Notes under the pieces: model-generated
Database searches by the model: none
Told to the model about the DNA's origin: nothing
The model's input: the letters and a program-made list of their open reading frames with translations, nothing else
Source of the DNA: an uncultured Anaerococcus sp.
GTDB taxonomy: Bacteria; Bacillota; Clostridia; Tissierellales; Peptoniphilaceae
Direction: 5' to 3'
Length of the DNA stretch: 62,875 nucleotides
NCBI RefSeq assembly: GCF_943908415.1
Contig: NZ_CALTSY010000007.1
Location: forward strand, 1 to 62,875
Part shown: positions 51,755-61,588 of the stretch, piece after piece
Layout: every line of letters starts with the position of its first letter
Position numbering within the stretch: the stretch's first letter is position 1
Translations under genes and position numbers: made by a program

Positions 51755-54451
51755 ATGCTAGTATATATTAATGATAAAGCTTATGAGCTTGATAATCCTA
51801 GCACTATATTATCCGCATGTAAAGATAATGGAATAGATATACCTACACTATGTCATGATAAAAGATTGATTCCAAATGGAGCATGTAGGCTTTGTATTGT
51901 AGAAGTTGAAGGCTATAAGACTCCTCTTACAGCTTGTTCACAAAAGATAAAAGAAGGCATGCACATATATACTCATAGTGAAAAAATAATTAAGATGAGA
52001 AGGGAAATCCTAGATTTATTATTTTCTAATCATCCAAATGATTGCCTAAATTGCGACAAATCAGGTAAATGCAAGCTACAAAATTATTGCTATGAATATG
52101 GAATTAGCCAAGGAAGCTATAAGGGTGAAGTTGGAGAAATATCTGTAGATAGCAGTAATAAATTCTTTACATATGATGCAGCAAAATGTATAAAATGTGG
52201 AATCTGTGTGAGTGTATGTAATAATCTACAAAATAGCCATGCTATAAGCTTTCTAAATAGGGGATTTGATTCTTATATAGGTGCTCCAATGGATCAAGGA
52301 TTTGGAGATAGTGATTGTGTTTCATGCGGAAATTGTGTTTCAGCTTGTCCTGTAGGAGCTTTAAACCCTAAGAAAAGATATTCAGAAGATAAATTTAGAT
52401 ACTGGGAAGTTAAAAGAACTCAAACAACTTGCTCATATTGTGGGGTAGGCTGTCAGATGAATCTACTAACTAAGGGAAATCGCATAGTAGAAGTAGAGCC
52501 TATCAATGCTATTCCCAATGATGCTTTGCTATGTGTAAAGGGAAAATTTGCCCAAAAATTTGTAAACCATCCAGATAGATTAACAAAACCACTTATTAAG
52601 AAAAATGGTGAATTTGTCGAGGCAAGCTGGCAAGAAGCTTATAGGCTTATAAAAGAGAAATACGATCAGACCATGCAAAGCAAGGGTCCAGATGCCTTTG
52701 GTGGATTTTCATCAGCAAGATGTACTAACGAAGAGAATTACTTGTTCCAGAAATTTATAAGAACAGTTTTTAGAACAAATAATGTAGACCACTGTGCTAG
52801 ACTTTGCCATGCTTCTACCGTAGCAGGCCTTGCAAATACTCTTGGTAGTGGAGCTATGACTAATAGTATAGAGGAGATTGATGGGACAGACGCTTTTCTT
52901 ATTATAGGAACAAATACTACAGAAAACCATCCAGTTATAGGCACAAAAATTAAAAAAAGAGTAAAAGATGGGGCAAAATTAATAGTTATAGAGCCAAGGG
53001 AGATAGAACTTGCTAAGTATGCAGATGTATTTTTGCAGATTAAACCAGGTACCAATATAGCTGTTCTAAATGGAATAATGAATATAATCCTAAGTGAAAA
53101 TCTTCATGATATGGATTACATAAATGATAGGACAGAGGGCTTTGATGAGTTTAGAAAATCTGTTGAAAAATATACTCCAGAACTTGTTGCTAAGATTTGT
53201 GGTATAGACAAAGATGATTTGATAAAGGCAGCAAGAATCTATGCTAAGGCAGATAAGGGTGCATTGTACTATTCAATGGGAGTTACTCAGCACTCAACAG
53301 GTACAAATGGTGTAAGATCCACATCTAATCTTCAAATGTTACTTGGAAATGTAGGTAGAGAATCTACAGGTATCAATCCTCTAAGAGGTCAAAACAATGT
53401 ACAAGGTGCCTGTGATATGGGTGCTCTACCTACAGACTATACAGGATATCAAAAGGTATTCTTAGATCCAGTAAGAGAGAATATGGGGAAATTCTGGGGA
53501 GTTGAATTGCCAGATAAAAAGGGTCTTACTCTAACGGAGATGATGAATGCAGCAGATGAAGGAAAGTTATCATTTTTATATATAATGGGAGAAAACCCAA
53601 TGATATCTGATCCTGACTTAAATCATATTAAAAAAGCTCTTAATAACTTAGACTTTTTAGTAGTACAAGATATTTTCCTAACAGAAACAGCAGAGCTTGC
53701 TGATGTAGTATTGCCAGCTTCATCTTTTGCAGAAAAAGATGGAACTTTTACAAATACTGAAAGAAGAATCCAAAGGATAAATAAAGCTATAGAGCCTATA
53801 GGTGAATCTAAAGCAGACTGGCAAATAATAATGGAAATAGCGACTTATTTAGGCTATGAGGAATATTATAAAAATCCAAGCGAAATTATGGATGAAATAG
53901 CTAGATGTACACCATCTTATGGGGGTATATCCTACAAGAGATTAGAAACAGAGTCCCTCCAATGGCCATGTCCAAACAAGGATCATCCAGGAACCAAATA
54001 CCTTCATAAAAATACTATGGCTAGGGGCAAGGGCTTATTTGTTCCTATAGAATATGAACAGAGCAAGGAATTACCTGATAGTGATTATCCTCTAATATTA
54101 ACAACTGGAAGGATGTTATATCAGTATCACACTAGAACTATGACTGGTAAGATTGATGGATTAAGCCAAATAGCAGGTAATTCATATATGGAAATTGCAC
54201 CACAAACTGCCAAGTTTTATGGCATAGAAGATGGAGAAAAAGTAAGAATTTCATCAAGGCGTGGCAGTATAACAACCTTTGCTAAAGTTACTGAAAAAAT
54301 AGAGCCTGGAGTTGTATTTATGCCTTTCCACTATGTTGATGGAACAGCTAATACACTTACAAACCCAGTACTTGATCCGATTGCAAAAATTCCAGAATTA
54401 AAAGTTTCAAGTGTTATGATAGAAAAAATAGAAAGGAATTCTTATGTATGA
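51755..54451 (+). CDS. fdhA: Formate dehydrogenase catalytic subunit, Cys type
   Basis: The protein is 898 residues from the ATG at 51755, preceded by GAAGGTG; GTG at 51746 is weaker. In order: 2Fe-2S (GACRLC), HPNDCLNCDKSGKC, two 4Fe-4S motifs, the molybdopterin 4Fe-4S domain (CSYCGVGCQ, with LLCVKGK), then the catalytic region. The metal ligand is Cys351 followed by His352 in HCARLCHAST, codon TGC at 52805-52807, so this is not a selenoprotein. The C-terminal dinucleotide-binding domain starts near YPLILTTGR. It oxidises formate to CO2 (or the reverse) with Mo or W; the tungstate transporter downstream suggests W. Confidence 0.95.
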   Translation: MLVYINDKAYELDNPSTILSACKDNGIDIPTLCHDKRLIPNGACRLCIVEVEGYKTPLTACSQKIKEGMHIYTHSEKIIKMRREILDLLFSNHPNDCLNCDKSGKCKLQNYCYEYGISQGSYKGEVGEISVDSSNKFFTYDAAKCIKCGICVSVCNNLQNSHAISFLNRGFDSYIGAPMDQGFGDSDCVSCGNCVSACPVGALNPKKRYSEDKFRYWEVKRTQTTCSYCGVGCQMNLLTKGNRIVEVEPINAIPNDALLCVKGKFAQKFVNHPDRLTKPLIKKNGEFVEASWQEAYRLIKEKYDQTMQSKGPDAFGGFSSARCTNEENYLFQKFIRTVFRTNNVDHCARLCHASTVAGLANTLGSGAMTNSIEEIDGTDAFLIIGTNTTENHPVIGTKIKKRVKDGAKLIVIEPREIELAKYADVFLQIKPGTNIAVLNGIMNIILSENLHDMDYINDRTEGFDEFRKSVEKYTPELVAKICGIDKDDLIKAARIYAKADKGALYYSMGVTQHSTGTNGVRSTSNLQMLLGNVGRESTGINPLRGQNNVQGACDMGALPTDYTGYQKVFLDPVRENMGKFWGVELPDKKGLTLTEMMNAADEGKLSFLYIMGENPMISDPDLNHIKKALNNLDFLVVQDIFLTETAELADVVLPASSFAEKDGTFTNTERRIQRINKAIEPIGESKADWQIIMEIATYLGYEEYYKNPSEIMDEIARCTPSYGGISYKRLETESLQWPCPNKDHPGTKYLHKNTMARGKGLFVPIEYEQSKELPDSDYPLILTTGRMLYQYHTRTMTGKIDGLSQIAGNSYMEIAPQTAKFYGIEDGEKVRISSRRGSITTFAKVTEKIEPGVVFMPFHYVDGTANTLTNPVLDPIAKIPELKVSSVMIEKIERNSYV

Positions 54452-54944
54452 TCCAATAAAAATTATAAATCTTGCTATGGGCATGGAATTATATGGACAT
54501 AATTTTTACAAAGACAATGCAGAAAAAAGCCAGAATCTTCAGACCCAAGCTGTATTTAAAAAACTATCTGATATTGAATGGGAACATTATGAATACCTTA
54601 AAAATCTCTTGGCCAAGTATAAGGGGGATGAGGTCGATAGTAAAAAACTTAGCTTGCCTAAAGAAGAAGCAGATCATTTTTTTGATAGTAGAAAAGAAAG
54701 TGAAAACTTAGACGAAAATTTAGAACAATCAATGATACCTGATATGAATGTTTTGCGTATGGCATATTTAATAGAAGAAGATTTTAGAGAGTACTATAAG
54801 AACATGTCAGAAAAGACTGATGATGAGAAATTAAAGGAGATACTATTAAATTTTGCTTCATGGGAAGATGGACATGCAAAAATATTTAAAGAAGAATACG
54901 ATAGACTGATGGATCAGTACATGAATATGAGCTGGGGTGGTTGA
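54444..54944 (+). CDS. Ferritin-like (rubrerythrin-type) diiron protein
   Basis: This 166-residue four-helix protein has the two ExxH/E clusters expected for a diiron site: ELYGHNFY with IEWEHYEYL, and EEDFREYY with WEDGHAKIF. No rubredoxin domain is attached. It overlaps the end of fdhA by 8 bases. Rubrerythrin-like proteins reduce peroxide, so it may protect the oxygen-sensitive dehydrogenase; it could also have a metal-handling role. Confidence 0.8.
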   Translation: MYDPIKIINLAMGMELYGHNFYKDNAEKSQNLQTQAVFKKLSDIEWEHYEYLKNLLAKYKGDEVDSKKLSLPKEEADHFFDSRKESENLDENLEQSMIPDMNVLRMAYLIEEDFREYYKNMSEKTDDEKLKEILLNFASWEDGHAKIFKEEYDRLMDQYMNMSWGG

Positions 54945-55586
54945 TTGCACGATAAGTGTAAAGATAGGAATATGACAGCTATCCTTCTATCAGGTGGAAA
55001 AAGTAAGAGAATGGGTAGGGATAAGCAAATGCTAAACTATAATGGTGTCTATATAATAGATACCATTATAGATAATTTGTCCATCCATTTTCAAGAGATA
55101 ATAATAGTTAGTAATGATATAGATTTTTTAGAAAATAGATATGATGATTATAAGAATAATATAATTATTACAAGTGATATAATAAAAGAAATGGGTCCTT
55201 GTGGAGGTCTTTACACTGGACTAATATCTTCGAGCAATGAGGACAATTTTCTAATAGCTTGTGATATGCCATATTTTAATCATGCTTATGTTGATTTTTT
55301 AATATCAAAAGACTATAAAAAGGCATTAGTATACAAAAATGAAAGATATCTAGAGCCTTTTTTTGCTTTGTACAAAAAGACATTAATATCCGATTTAGAA
55401 AAATATTTATCATCTGCTAAGAAAAGCTTAAATGGATTTTTAAAAGAAATCTCGGCTGACACAATAACAAAAAAAGATTTAGGCAATATAGCTAATATAG
55501 ATAGGATTTTTAGAAATTTAAATTATCCTGAAGATTGGCAAGAGTACTTAGAAGAGAAGTTTTATGGATCTAACGAAAAAATATGA
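54945..55586 (+). CDS. mobA: Molybdenum cofactor guanylyltransferase MobA
   Basis: This protein has 213 residues if read from TTG at 54945, which has GGGGTGG before it, or 204 from ATG at 54972. The nucleotidyltransferase motif LLSGGKSKRMGRDKQML lies at the N-terminus of the shorter form. It attaches GMP to molybdopterin to make the bis-MGD cofactor of FdhA, consistent with the operon. Further motifs, MGPCGGLYTGL and ACDMPYF, match the family. The 3' end overlaps fdhD by 23 bases. Confidence 0.9.
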   Translation: MHDKCKDRNMTAILLSGGKSKRMGRDKQMLNYNGVYIIDTIIDNLSIHFQEIIIVSNDIDFLENRYDDYKNNIIITSDIIKEMGPCGGLYTGLISSSNEDNFLIACDMPYFNHAYVDFLISKDYKKALVYKNERYLEPFFALYKKTLISDLEKYLSSAKKSLNGFLKEISADTITKKDLGNIANIDRIFRNLNYPEDWQEYLEEKFYGSNEKI

Positions 55587-56262
55587 GATAGAAAAAATAG
55601 AAAAAGATAGGAGCCTTACTGTATTAGATGAAGTAATAGTCGAAAGTTACTTTAAAATATACATAGAAGATAAATTGATAGCTAATTTGATGTGCACACC
55701 TATAGATTTGAGTAATTTAACTATAGGACATCTTTATAGCTTGGGGCTTATAAATTCTATAAAAGATATAGAAAGTATTGATATAGTCGATAATAATGCC
55801 TATGTAGTATTAAAAGATACTAAGTCGGATAGAATTATAAAAGATTCCGGTAATTTCACTCTAGATAGGCAAAAAATATTTGAATTATCAAAGAAATTTC
55901 AAAATAATTCAGAGATTTTTAAAAGAACTGGTGGAGCACATTCTTGTGCTCTAATAAAAGATTTTGAAATCATAAAATTCGAAGAAGATGTGGCTCGCAA
56001 TAATGCCGTCGATAAGCTTATAGGTTATATAATTACTAAGGAAATTGATATAAGCGATAAATTTATATTTACTTCCTGTAGGGTCAGCGATCAAATAATA
56101 GATAAGATTTTAAGTATAGGCTTTAATTTGATTGTATCCCAATCTTCACCAACAACAGTTTCAGTTGACATGGCAAGGGATAGGAATGTAAACTTGATAG
56201 GCTTTGCAAGAAATGAAAGGTTTAATATTTATAATAAGACTAGCAATCTTCTTATAATATAA
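55564..56262 (+). CDS. fdhD: Sulfur carrier FdhD
   Basis: This 232-residue protein belongs to FdhD, which hands sulfur from a cysteine desulfurase to the Mo/W cofactor of formate dehydrogenase. RTGGAH and the C-terminal SQSSPTTVSVDMARDRNVNLIGFAR region are recognisable. The CxxC loop used by E. coli FdhD is not visible; only single cysteines occur, such as in AHSCAL. It overlaps mobA and precedes moeA by 7 bases. Confidence 0.88.
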   Translation: MDLTKKYEIEKIEKDRSLTVLDEVIVESYFKIYIEDKLIANLMCTPIDLSNLTIGHLYSLGLINSIKDIESIDIVDNNAYVVLKDTKSDRIIKDSGNFTLDRQKIFELSKKFQNNSEIFKRTGGAHSCALIKDFEIIKFEEDVARNNAVDKLIGYIITKEIDISDKFIFTSCRVSDQIIDKILSIGFNLIVSQSSPTTVSVDMARDRNVNLIGFARNERFNIYNKTSNLLII

Positions 56263-56269
56263 TAATACT

Positions 56270-57487
56270 ATGGATTTATTAGATGTAAAAACAGTAGATG
56301 AAGCTATTAATTTGCAAGTTAATATAATGGATAGCTTAAATTTTAAGAAAAAAATCATTATAAATACTTGTGACTCACTTGGCTATATATTAGCAAGTGA
56401 TTTGATTTCTAAAGATAAGTTACCAGCTTTTAGAAAGAGCACAATGGATGGCTTTGCTATAAATTATAAGGATAGCTTAGGAGCTAGTGATTCTATACCT
56501 TCAATATTAAAAGTTATAGAAGAAATAGAAATGGGCCATGAGCCTCAAAAAATATTAAAAAGAGGAGAGGCTTCTAAGATATACACAGGTGGCATGGTTC
56601 CAAAAGGAGCGGATGCTGTCATACCTATAGAATATATAGAAAACCTATCCAATAACTTGATAAGTATCAGTAAAGCTGTTGTTTTTATGGAAAATATTAT
56701 TGATATAGGCGATGATTCTGATATTGGAGATATATATCAGAGTAAGGGCAAGCTAATAGATCCTGAAACAATAGCGATGGCAGCAAGCCTTGGTTATGAC
56801 AAAATTCCAGTTTATGAAAAACTAAAATGCAAAATTCTATCTACTGGTGATGAAATAGTTCCTGTCAATAGTAGGCTTATGCCAGCAAAATCTAGAGATA
56901 TAAATTCTTATATGTTTTATTCCTTATTGCAATCCATGGGCATAGATGTAATCAGAACTAAGCATTTAGAAGATAATAAGGAACTAATAAAAGAGGAACT
57001 GGAAGAAGATCTTGATTTGATAATAATATCTGGTTCTTCATCAAAAGGAAAAAAGGATTTTGTACCATCAATAGCAGAAAATCTTAATCCAGGACTTATC
57101 TACCATGGGATAGCTATAAAACCTGGAAAACCTACTAGTCTAAGTGTAAATAATAACACCATGATCCTGGGCCTAGCAGGTAATCCTATAAGTGCCTATA
57201 CTGTATTTAGGGGTGTCTTTCAAAGAGCCTTTAATAAGTATTATGGCATAGGGGATGAGATAAAGATTAAGTGCAAGATTAGCAGAAACATAGCCAATAC
57301 ATCTGCCAAAACGAGGATTAGCCTTGTTGATATAAATAAAGAGGAGGATGAGCTTATTGCCACACCGATATTTGGATTTTCAAATAATATATCCTTATTA
57401 AAAAAAGCAAAGGGATATATCATTATAGATGAATATAGTGAAGGGCTAAGAGAAAATGAAACAGTGTGGGTGAGCCTTATCAGATGA
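56270..57487 (+). CDS. moeA: Molybdopterin molybdenumtransferase MoeA
   Basis: This 405-residue protein has the usual domains: FRKSTMDGFAI, then GGMVPKGADAVIPIE, the MogA-like domain with STGDEIV and SGSSSKGKKDF, and IKPGKPTS near GLAGNPIS. It inserts the metal (Mo or W) into adenylated molybdopterin. It overlaps the next, MoeA-like, gene by four bases (ATGA). No separate mogA or moaABC is in the window. Confidence 0.93.
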   Translation: MDLLDVKTVDEAINLQVNIMDSLNFKKKIIINTCDSLGYILASDLISKDKLPAFRKSTMDGFAINYKDSLGASDSIPSILKVIEEIEMGHEPQKILKRGEASKIYTGGMVPKGADAVIPIEYIENLSNNLISISKAVVFMENIIDIGDDSDIGDIYQSKGKLIDPETIAMAASLGYDKIPVYEKLKCKILSTGDEIVPVNSRLMPAKSRDINSYMFYSLLQSMGIDVIRTKHLEDNKELIKEELEEDLDLIIISGSSSKGKKDFVPSIAENLNPGLIYHGIAIKPGKPTSLSVNNNTMILGLAGNPISAYTVFRGVFQRAFNKYYGIGDEIKIKCKISRNIANTSAKTRISLVDINKEEDELIATPIFGFSNNISLLKKAKGYIIIDEYSEGLRENETVWVSLIR

Positions 57488-59379
57488 GAAATATATACTT
57501 AGATACAAAAGAATTGGAAGAAGCAAAGGAAATATTTCATAAAAATATAAGTGAGTTTTTTCAAAAAGAAGAATATGAGATCATAGATTCCAAAGATGCC
57601 TTTGGAAGAGTATCAAAAGAAGCTATCTATGCAAAATACTCATCTCCAGCCTATCATTCATCAGCTATGGATGGAGTCATGGTAAAAAGTGAAATGACAA
57701 AACTAGCCAGAGAGAATAAGCCACTATTTTTAAAAAACGAAGAATTCATATATTGTAATACAGGAGCAGCCCTAATAAAGCCCTATGATGCCGTAATTAT
57801 GATAGAAGATATAAAGATAGAAAAGGATGGAATAAGCATATTAAAGCCTGCAAATGCATGGGAAAATATAAGGATTCAAGGGGAAGATGTAATAGAAAAG
57901 GATCTCTTATTTGAATCCTATCATAAGTTTACTTCTGTAGATCTTTCCGTCTTAATAGCTAGTGGTATAAATGAAGTAGAAGTTATAAAAAGACCTTTAA
58001 TAGGGATTATCCCATCAGGTAATGAGATTATAGATAATAAAGATACTTTGACGACGGGTAAGATTATAGAATCAAATTCTGCTATGCTTAAAAGTATGGC
58101 AGAAGAAAATGGCATGGATGTTAAGATATATCCCATTGTAAAAGATGACAAAAAAGCTATCAAAACAGCCTTAGAAAAAGCAGCAAGTGAATGTGATTTT
58201 GTAACATTGATAGCAGGGACTTCTGCAGGTAGTAAAGATTATACAAGTGAAATTGTAGGAGAGCTTGGAGAAGTTTATGTACATGGCTTATCTATAAAGC
58301 CAGGTAAACCGGCTATATTAGGAAAAATTTTAGAAATTCCCTTTGTAGGACTACCGGGTTATCCTGTTTCAACCCATATAGTCTTTGATAAAGTTGTCAT
58401 CCCAACAATCTTAAAGAAGATGAGAGTTAGTTTGGAAGATAAAGTCATCATAAAAGCAAAACTTACAAAACCCGTGATATCATCACTTAAAAATAGAGAA
58501 TATATAAGAGTTAAGATAGGCAAGGTAGATGGGAATACTATAGTCACTCCTCTGGATAGAAAAGCAGGATCTTTATTTTCTTTATCAGAATCTGATGGTT
58601 ATATAATAATAGATAGGAATATCGAGGGCTACAACAGAGGGGATTTAGTAGATGTTAGTTTACATAAGCCGATTCCAAAAGAAATCTTTGACAATAGGTT
58701 AGTTTCAATAGGCTCTCATGATATAGTCTTAGATGTTTTAAATGACTTATTTGCCAAAGATAGTAGGACTACAAGAATATCATCTTCTCATGTAGGATCT
58801 TTGGCAGGTCTAAAGGCCTTAAGCGTAGGTGATTGTCTTATAGCACCATCACACTTACTAGATGAAAAAGGTAGCTATAACAATGATGCTATTAAACTAT
58901 TTTTTGATGAAGATGAAGTTTCAAAGATAAATGTAGTAGGTCGTAGGCAGGGGATTTATGTAGCTAAAGGCAATCCTTTGCATATAAAGTCAATAGAGGA
59001 TTTGCTAGATAAAAAAATGGTAAATAGGCAAAGAGGAGCTGGAACTAGATTGCTATTTGATTATCTTTTAAAAGAAGAGGGGATAGATGCAGAGCTGATA
59101 GAAGGTTATGATAATGAAGTAACAACCCACCTATCCGCCGCCCTAGCTGTAAAAAATGGTGATTGTGATTTTTCTATAGGAGTAGAATCCGCAGCTATTA
59201 AAATGGATATAGATTTTATATATTTAAAAGATGAGGAATATCAATTTATTGTAAAAAAAGAGAACTTAAAACTAGAGTCCATAATAGATTTAGTAGAAAT
59301 TCTTAAATCTAACGAATTTAGTGATAAAATGAAAAAACTTGGTGGTTATAATACTAGTAAAAGTGGAAGTATTTTTTAG
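57484..59379 (+). CDS. MoeA-like protein fused to a periplasmic-binding-protein-like domain
   Basis: The protein is 631 residues from the ATG overlapping the moeA stop; a GTG at 57466 would overlap more. Residues 1-395 form a complete MoeA (SSAMDGVMV, NTGAALIKPYDAVIM, AGTSAGSKDYTS, LPGYPVS). Residues 410-631 are a PBP-like domain (SSHVGSLAGLKAL, NRQRGAGTRLLFDYLL, FSIGVES). Such fusions are known and may sense or select the oxyanion. Two different MoeA proteins in tandem allow metal discrimination, for example one for W and one for Mo; this is inferred. Confidence 0.88.
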   Translation: MRNIYLDTKELEEAKEIFHKNISEFFQKEEYEIIDSKDAFGRVSKEAIYAKYSSPAYHSSAMDGVMVKSEMTKLARENKPLFLKNEEFIYCNTGAALIKPYDAVIMIEDIKIEKDGISILKPANAWENIRIQGEDVIEKDLLFESYHKFTSVDLSVLIASGINEVEVIKRPLIGIIPSGNEIIDNKDTLTTGKIIESNSAMLKSMAEENGMDVKIYPIVKDDKKAIKTALEKAASECDFVTLIAGTSAGSKDYTSEIVGELGEVYVHGLSIKPGKPAILGKILEIPFVGLPGYPVSTHIVFDKVVIPTILKKMRVSLEDKVIIKAKLTKPVISSLKNREYIRVKIGKVDGNTIVTPLDRKAGSLFSLSESDGYIIIDRNIEGYNRGDLVDVSLHKPIPKEIFDNRLVSIGSHDIVLDVLNDLFAKDSRTTRISSSHVGSLAGLKALSVGDCLIAPSHLLDEKGSYNNDAIKLFFDEDEVSKINVVGRRQGIYVAKGNPLHIKSIEDLLDKKMVNRQRGAGTRLLFDYLLKEEGIDAELIEGYDNEVTTHLSAALAVKNGDCDFSIGVESAAIKMDIDFIYLKDEEYQFIVKKENLKLESIIDLVEILKSNEFSDKMKKLGGYNTSKSGSIF

Positions 59380-59390
59380 GAGAAAGAGAT

Positions 59391-60371
59391 ATGAAATTAA
59401 AAAAATTACCCTTAATGGCACTTATAATGTTAGTTATGTTTACAGGATGTTCGAATAATCAAAATCAAGATGAGCAAGAAAATAATAATACAGAAGTTAC
59501 AACAAGTTCTGATGAGGATACCAATAAGAATGAAGACTCTAATAAAGATAAGTCTGAAGAAGATGAGTCTCAAAGTGAGGATGATAAAGAAGATGATGCT
59601 TCTAAAGAGGATTCAAAAGAAGATAAGGTTGTAAAACTTACAACTACAACATCAGTTAATGATTCAGGTCTTATGGATTATCTAAGGGATGATTTTAAAG
59701 ACGATACAGGTCTTGATATGCAGATAGTATCAAAGGGTACAGGAGCTGCAATAGAAGATGCCAAAGCTGGAAATGCTGACCTTATATTAGTACATTCAAA
59801 GGATGCTGAAGAAGAATTTATAGATGAAGGATATGGTATAGAGAGAAAGCCATTTATGCACAACTATTTTGTAATAGTAGGACCAAAAAATGATCCAGCT
59901 GCTATCAAAGGTAAAGATGCCGAAGAAGCCTTCAAATTGATAAATGAAAAAAATGAAAAATTTGTATCAAGAGGAGATGAATCTGGAACCCATAATAAAG
60001 AATTAAAAATTTGGGAAGAAGCTGGCGTAGATATTGATGAATTAGAAAAGAAAGATTCCTACAGTTCTTTAGGAGATGGAATGGGTGCTACACTAACATT
60101 TGCATCAGAAAATGGAGCTTACACTCTTACAGACTTATCTACATTTTTAAGCATGGAAAATGACTTAGACCTAGAAGTTTTGGTTGATCAATCAGAAGCT
60201 CTCAAAAATGTTTATTCAATAATAATTGTCAACCCTGATAAAGTTGATGGAACAAATGTAGAAAACGCTCAAAAATTCCAAGATTGGATGCTAGGAGATC
60301 ATGCTTCAGAGCTAATAAGTGATTATGGAAAAGAGGAATATGGACAACAATTGTTCTTTTTAGGCGAGTAA
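59391..60371 (+). CDS. tupA: Tungstate-binding lipoprotein TupA
   Basis: This 326-residue lipoprotein has lipobox FTGC, an acidic low-complexity linker (about 28-82), then the binding domain starting LTTTTSVNDSGL. The TTTS motif is the hallmark of TupA-type, tungstate-selective proteins. SKGTGAAI and RGDESGTH also match. It captures tungstate outside the cell for TupBC. GGAG precedes the start. Confidence 0.92.
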   Translation: MKLKKLPLMALIMLVMFTGCSNNQNQDEQENNNTEVTTSSDEDTNKNEDSNKDKSEEDESQSEDDKEDDASKEDSKEDKVVKLTTTTSVNDSGLMDYLRDDFKDDTGLDMQIVSKGTGAAIEDAKAGNADLILVHSKDAEEEFIDEGYGIERKPFMHNYFVIVGPKNDPAAIKGKDAEEAFKLINEKNEKFVSRGDESGTHNKELKIWEEAGVDIDELEKKDSYSSLGDGMGATLTFASENGAYTLTDLSTFLSMENDLDLEVLVDQSEALKNVYSIIIVNPDKVDGTNVENAQKFQDWMLGDHASELISDYGKEEYGQQLFFLGE

Positions 60372-60372
60372 A

Positions 60373-61035
60373 ATGAGTGAAATTTGCTCTATAGTCTTAT
60401 TAACCCTAAGAGTTTGCCTATTATCGACTTTTATTTCGACAACATTTGCAATCTTTTGGGGTTTTAAGCTTGGAATAAAGGACAATAAAATTGTAAGAGT
60501 TTTAAAGATAATAACAAATGCTTTTACATCCCTGCCTCCAGTAATAGCAGGAGTTTTAGTGTATTTACTATTCTCAAAAAATGGTGTTTTTGGAAAACTT
60601 TCACGGTTATATACAGAAAAAGTTATAGTAATTGCTCAAGTACTAATAGTTACACCTATTATTTGTGCAAATATATACCCAGCAGTAGAAAATATAAAAA
60701 CATCATTCGTAGAAACATGCATAGGATTAAGGATTTCAAAATTTAGAATGAAGATCCAACTCTTAAGAGAAGTTAAATTTTCTATTATATCTGCTATAAT
60801 AACAGGTTTTGGTAGGGCAATATCTGAGGTGGGGGCTGTAATGATAGTTGGAGGCAATATTAGATATAAAACCAGGGTTTTAACATCAGCAATAGTCCTT
60901 GAGAATAACAAGGGAAATTATGCTATGAGTATAAGGCTAGGGATTATTCTTATGCTAATATCCTTTACTATTTCGATTCTTGCGATGATTTTTAGGGGTA
61001 GGGTAAGTGATAAAGTTAAAAAACATAGAAGCTAA
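60373..61035 (+). CDS. tupB: Tungstate ABC transporter permease TupB
   Basis: This 220-residue permease has about five TM segments and the conserved loop GRAISEVGAVMIVGGNI, typical of the oxyanion branch. It forms the membrane pore for TupA-bound tungstate. It begins 1 base after tupA ends and overlaps tupC by 29 bases. Confidence 0.92.
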   Translation: MSEICSIVLLTLRVCLLSTFISTTFAIFWGFKLGIKDNKIVRVLKIITNAFTSLPPVIAGVLVYLLFSKNGVFGKLSRLYTEKVIVIAQVLIVTPIICANIYPAVENIKTSFVETCIGLRISKFRMKIQLLREVKFSIISAIITGFGRAISEVGAVMIVGGNIRYKTRVLTSAIVLENNKGNYAMSIRLGIILMLISFTISILAMIFRGRVSDKVKKHRS

Positions 61036-61588
61036 TATCTGCGGAAAATCATTATTTCATATAAAAGATTTCACTTTTTATGATGGAAATAAATATATAT
61101 TTACTGGAGAAAATGGCGCTGGTAAGTCTAGCTTATTTAAATCTTTCATAGATCTTAATAGTTTTGTAAAAGGTGAAATTATAAATGATAGACAGATAAT
61201 TTACCAAGCTCAAGATCCTTTTCTTTTTAAAAATACTCCAAGAGATAACTTTAAAATAGTGGACATAAATGTTGATGATATAAAAAATGAACTAGAGTTT
61301 TTTGAAATTGAAAGTTTAGTAGACCAGAATATAGAAAGTCTATCAGGTGGAGAAAAAGAAAAAATTATATTTCTAAGATCTATTTTAAGAGCCAGTCAAA
61401 CATTGCTTTTGGATGAGCCATTTTCTCAAATGGATAAGGAATCTAGGATTAAAGCAAATGAATTCTTAGATAATTGGCTAAAAGAAAAAGAAGACAGGAT
61501 GATAATACTCATAAGCCATGACAACTTAGATGATTATAGCTTTGACTATCATGTAAAATTAGAAGCAAAGGAACTTATATTAAGATAA
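61007..61588 (+). CDS. tupC: Tungstate ABC transporter ATP-binding protein TupC
   Basis: This 193-residue compact ATPase has a GTG start inside tupB. It has Walker A GENGAGKSS, Q-loop YQAQDPFLF, signature LSGGEKEK, Walker B TLLLDEPFSQMD and the switch ISHDN. It is shorter than the usual 200-240 residues. It energises tungstate uptake. It converges with the AOR-like gene, overlapping it by 9 bases. Confidence 0.92.
   Translation: MIKLKNIEANICGKSLFHIKDFTFYDGNKYIFTGENGAGKSSLFKSFIDLNSFVKGEIINDRQIIYQAQDPFLFKNTPRDNFKIVDINVDDIKNELEFFEIESLVDQNIESLSGGEKEKIIFLRSILRASQTLLLDEPFSQMDKESRIKANEFLDNWLKEKEDRMIILISHDNLDDYSFDYHVKLEAKELILR

Noticed and set aside
52805..52807. Possible selenocysteine at the FdhA active site
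   Set aside because: The codon is TGC (Cys) and no in-frame TGA occurs, so the enzyme is the cysteine form.
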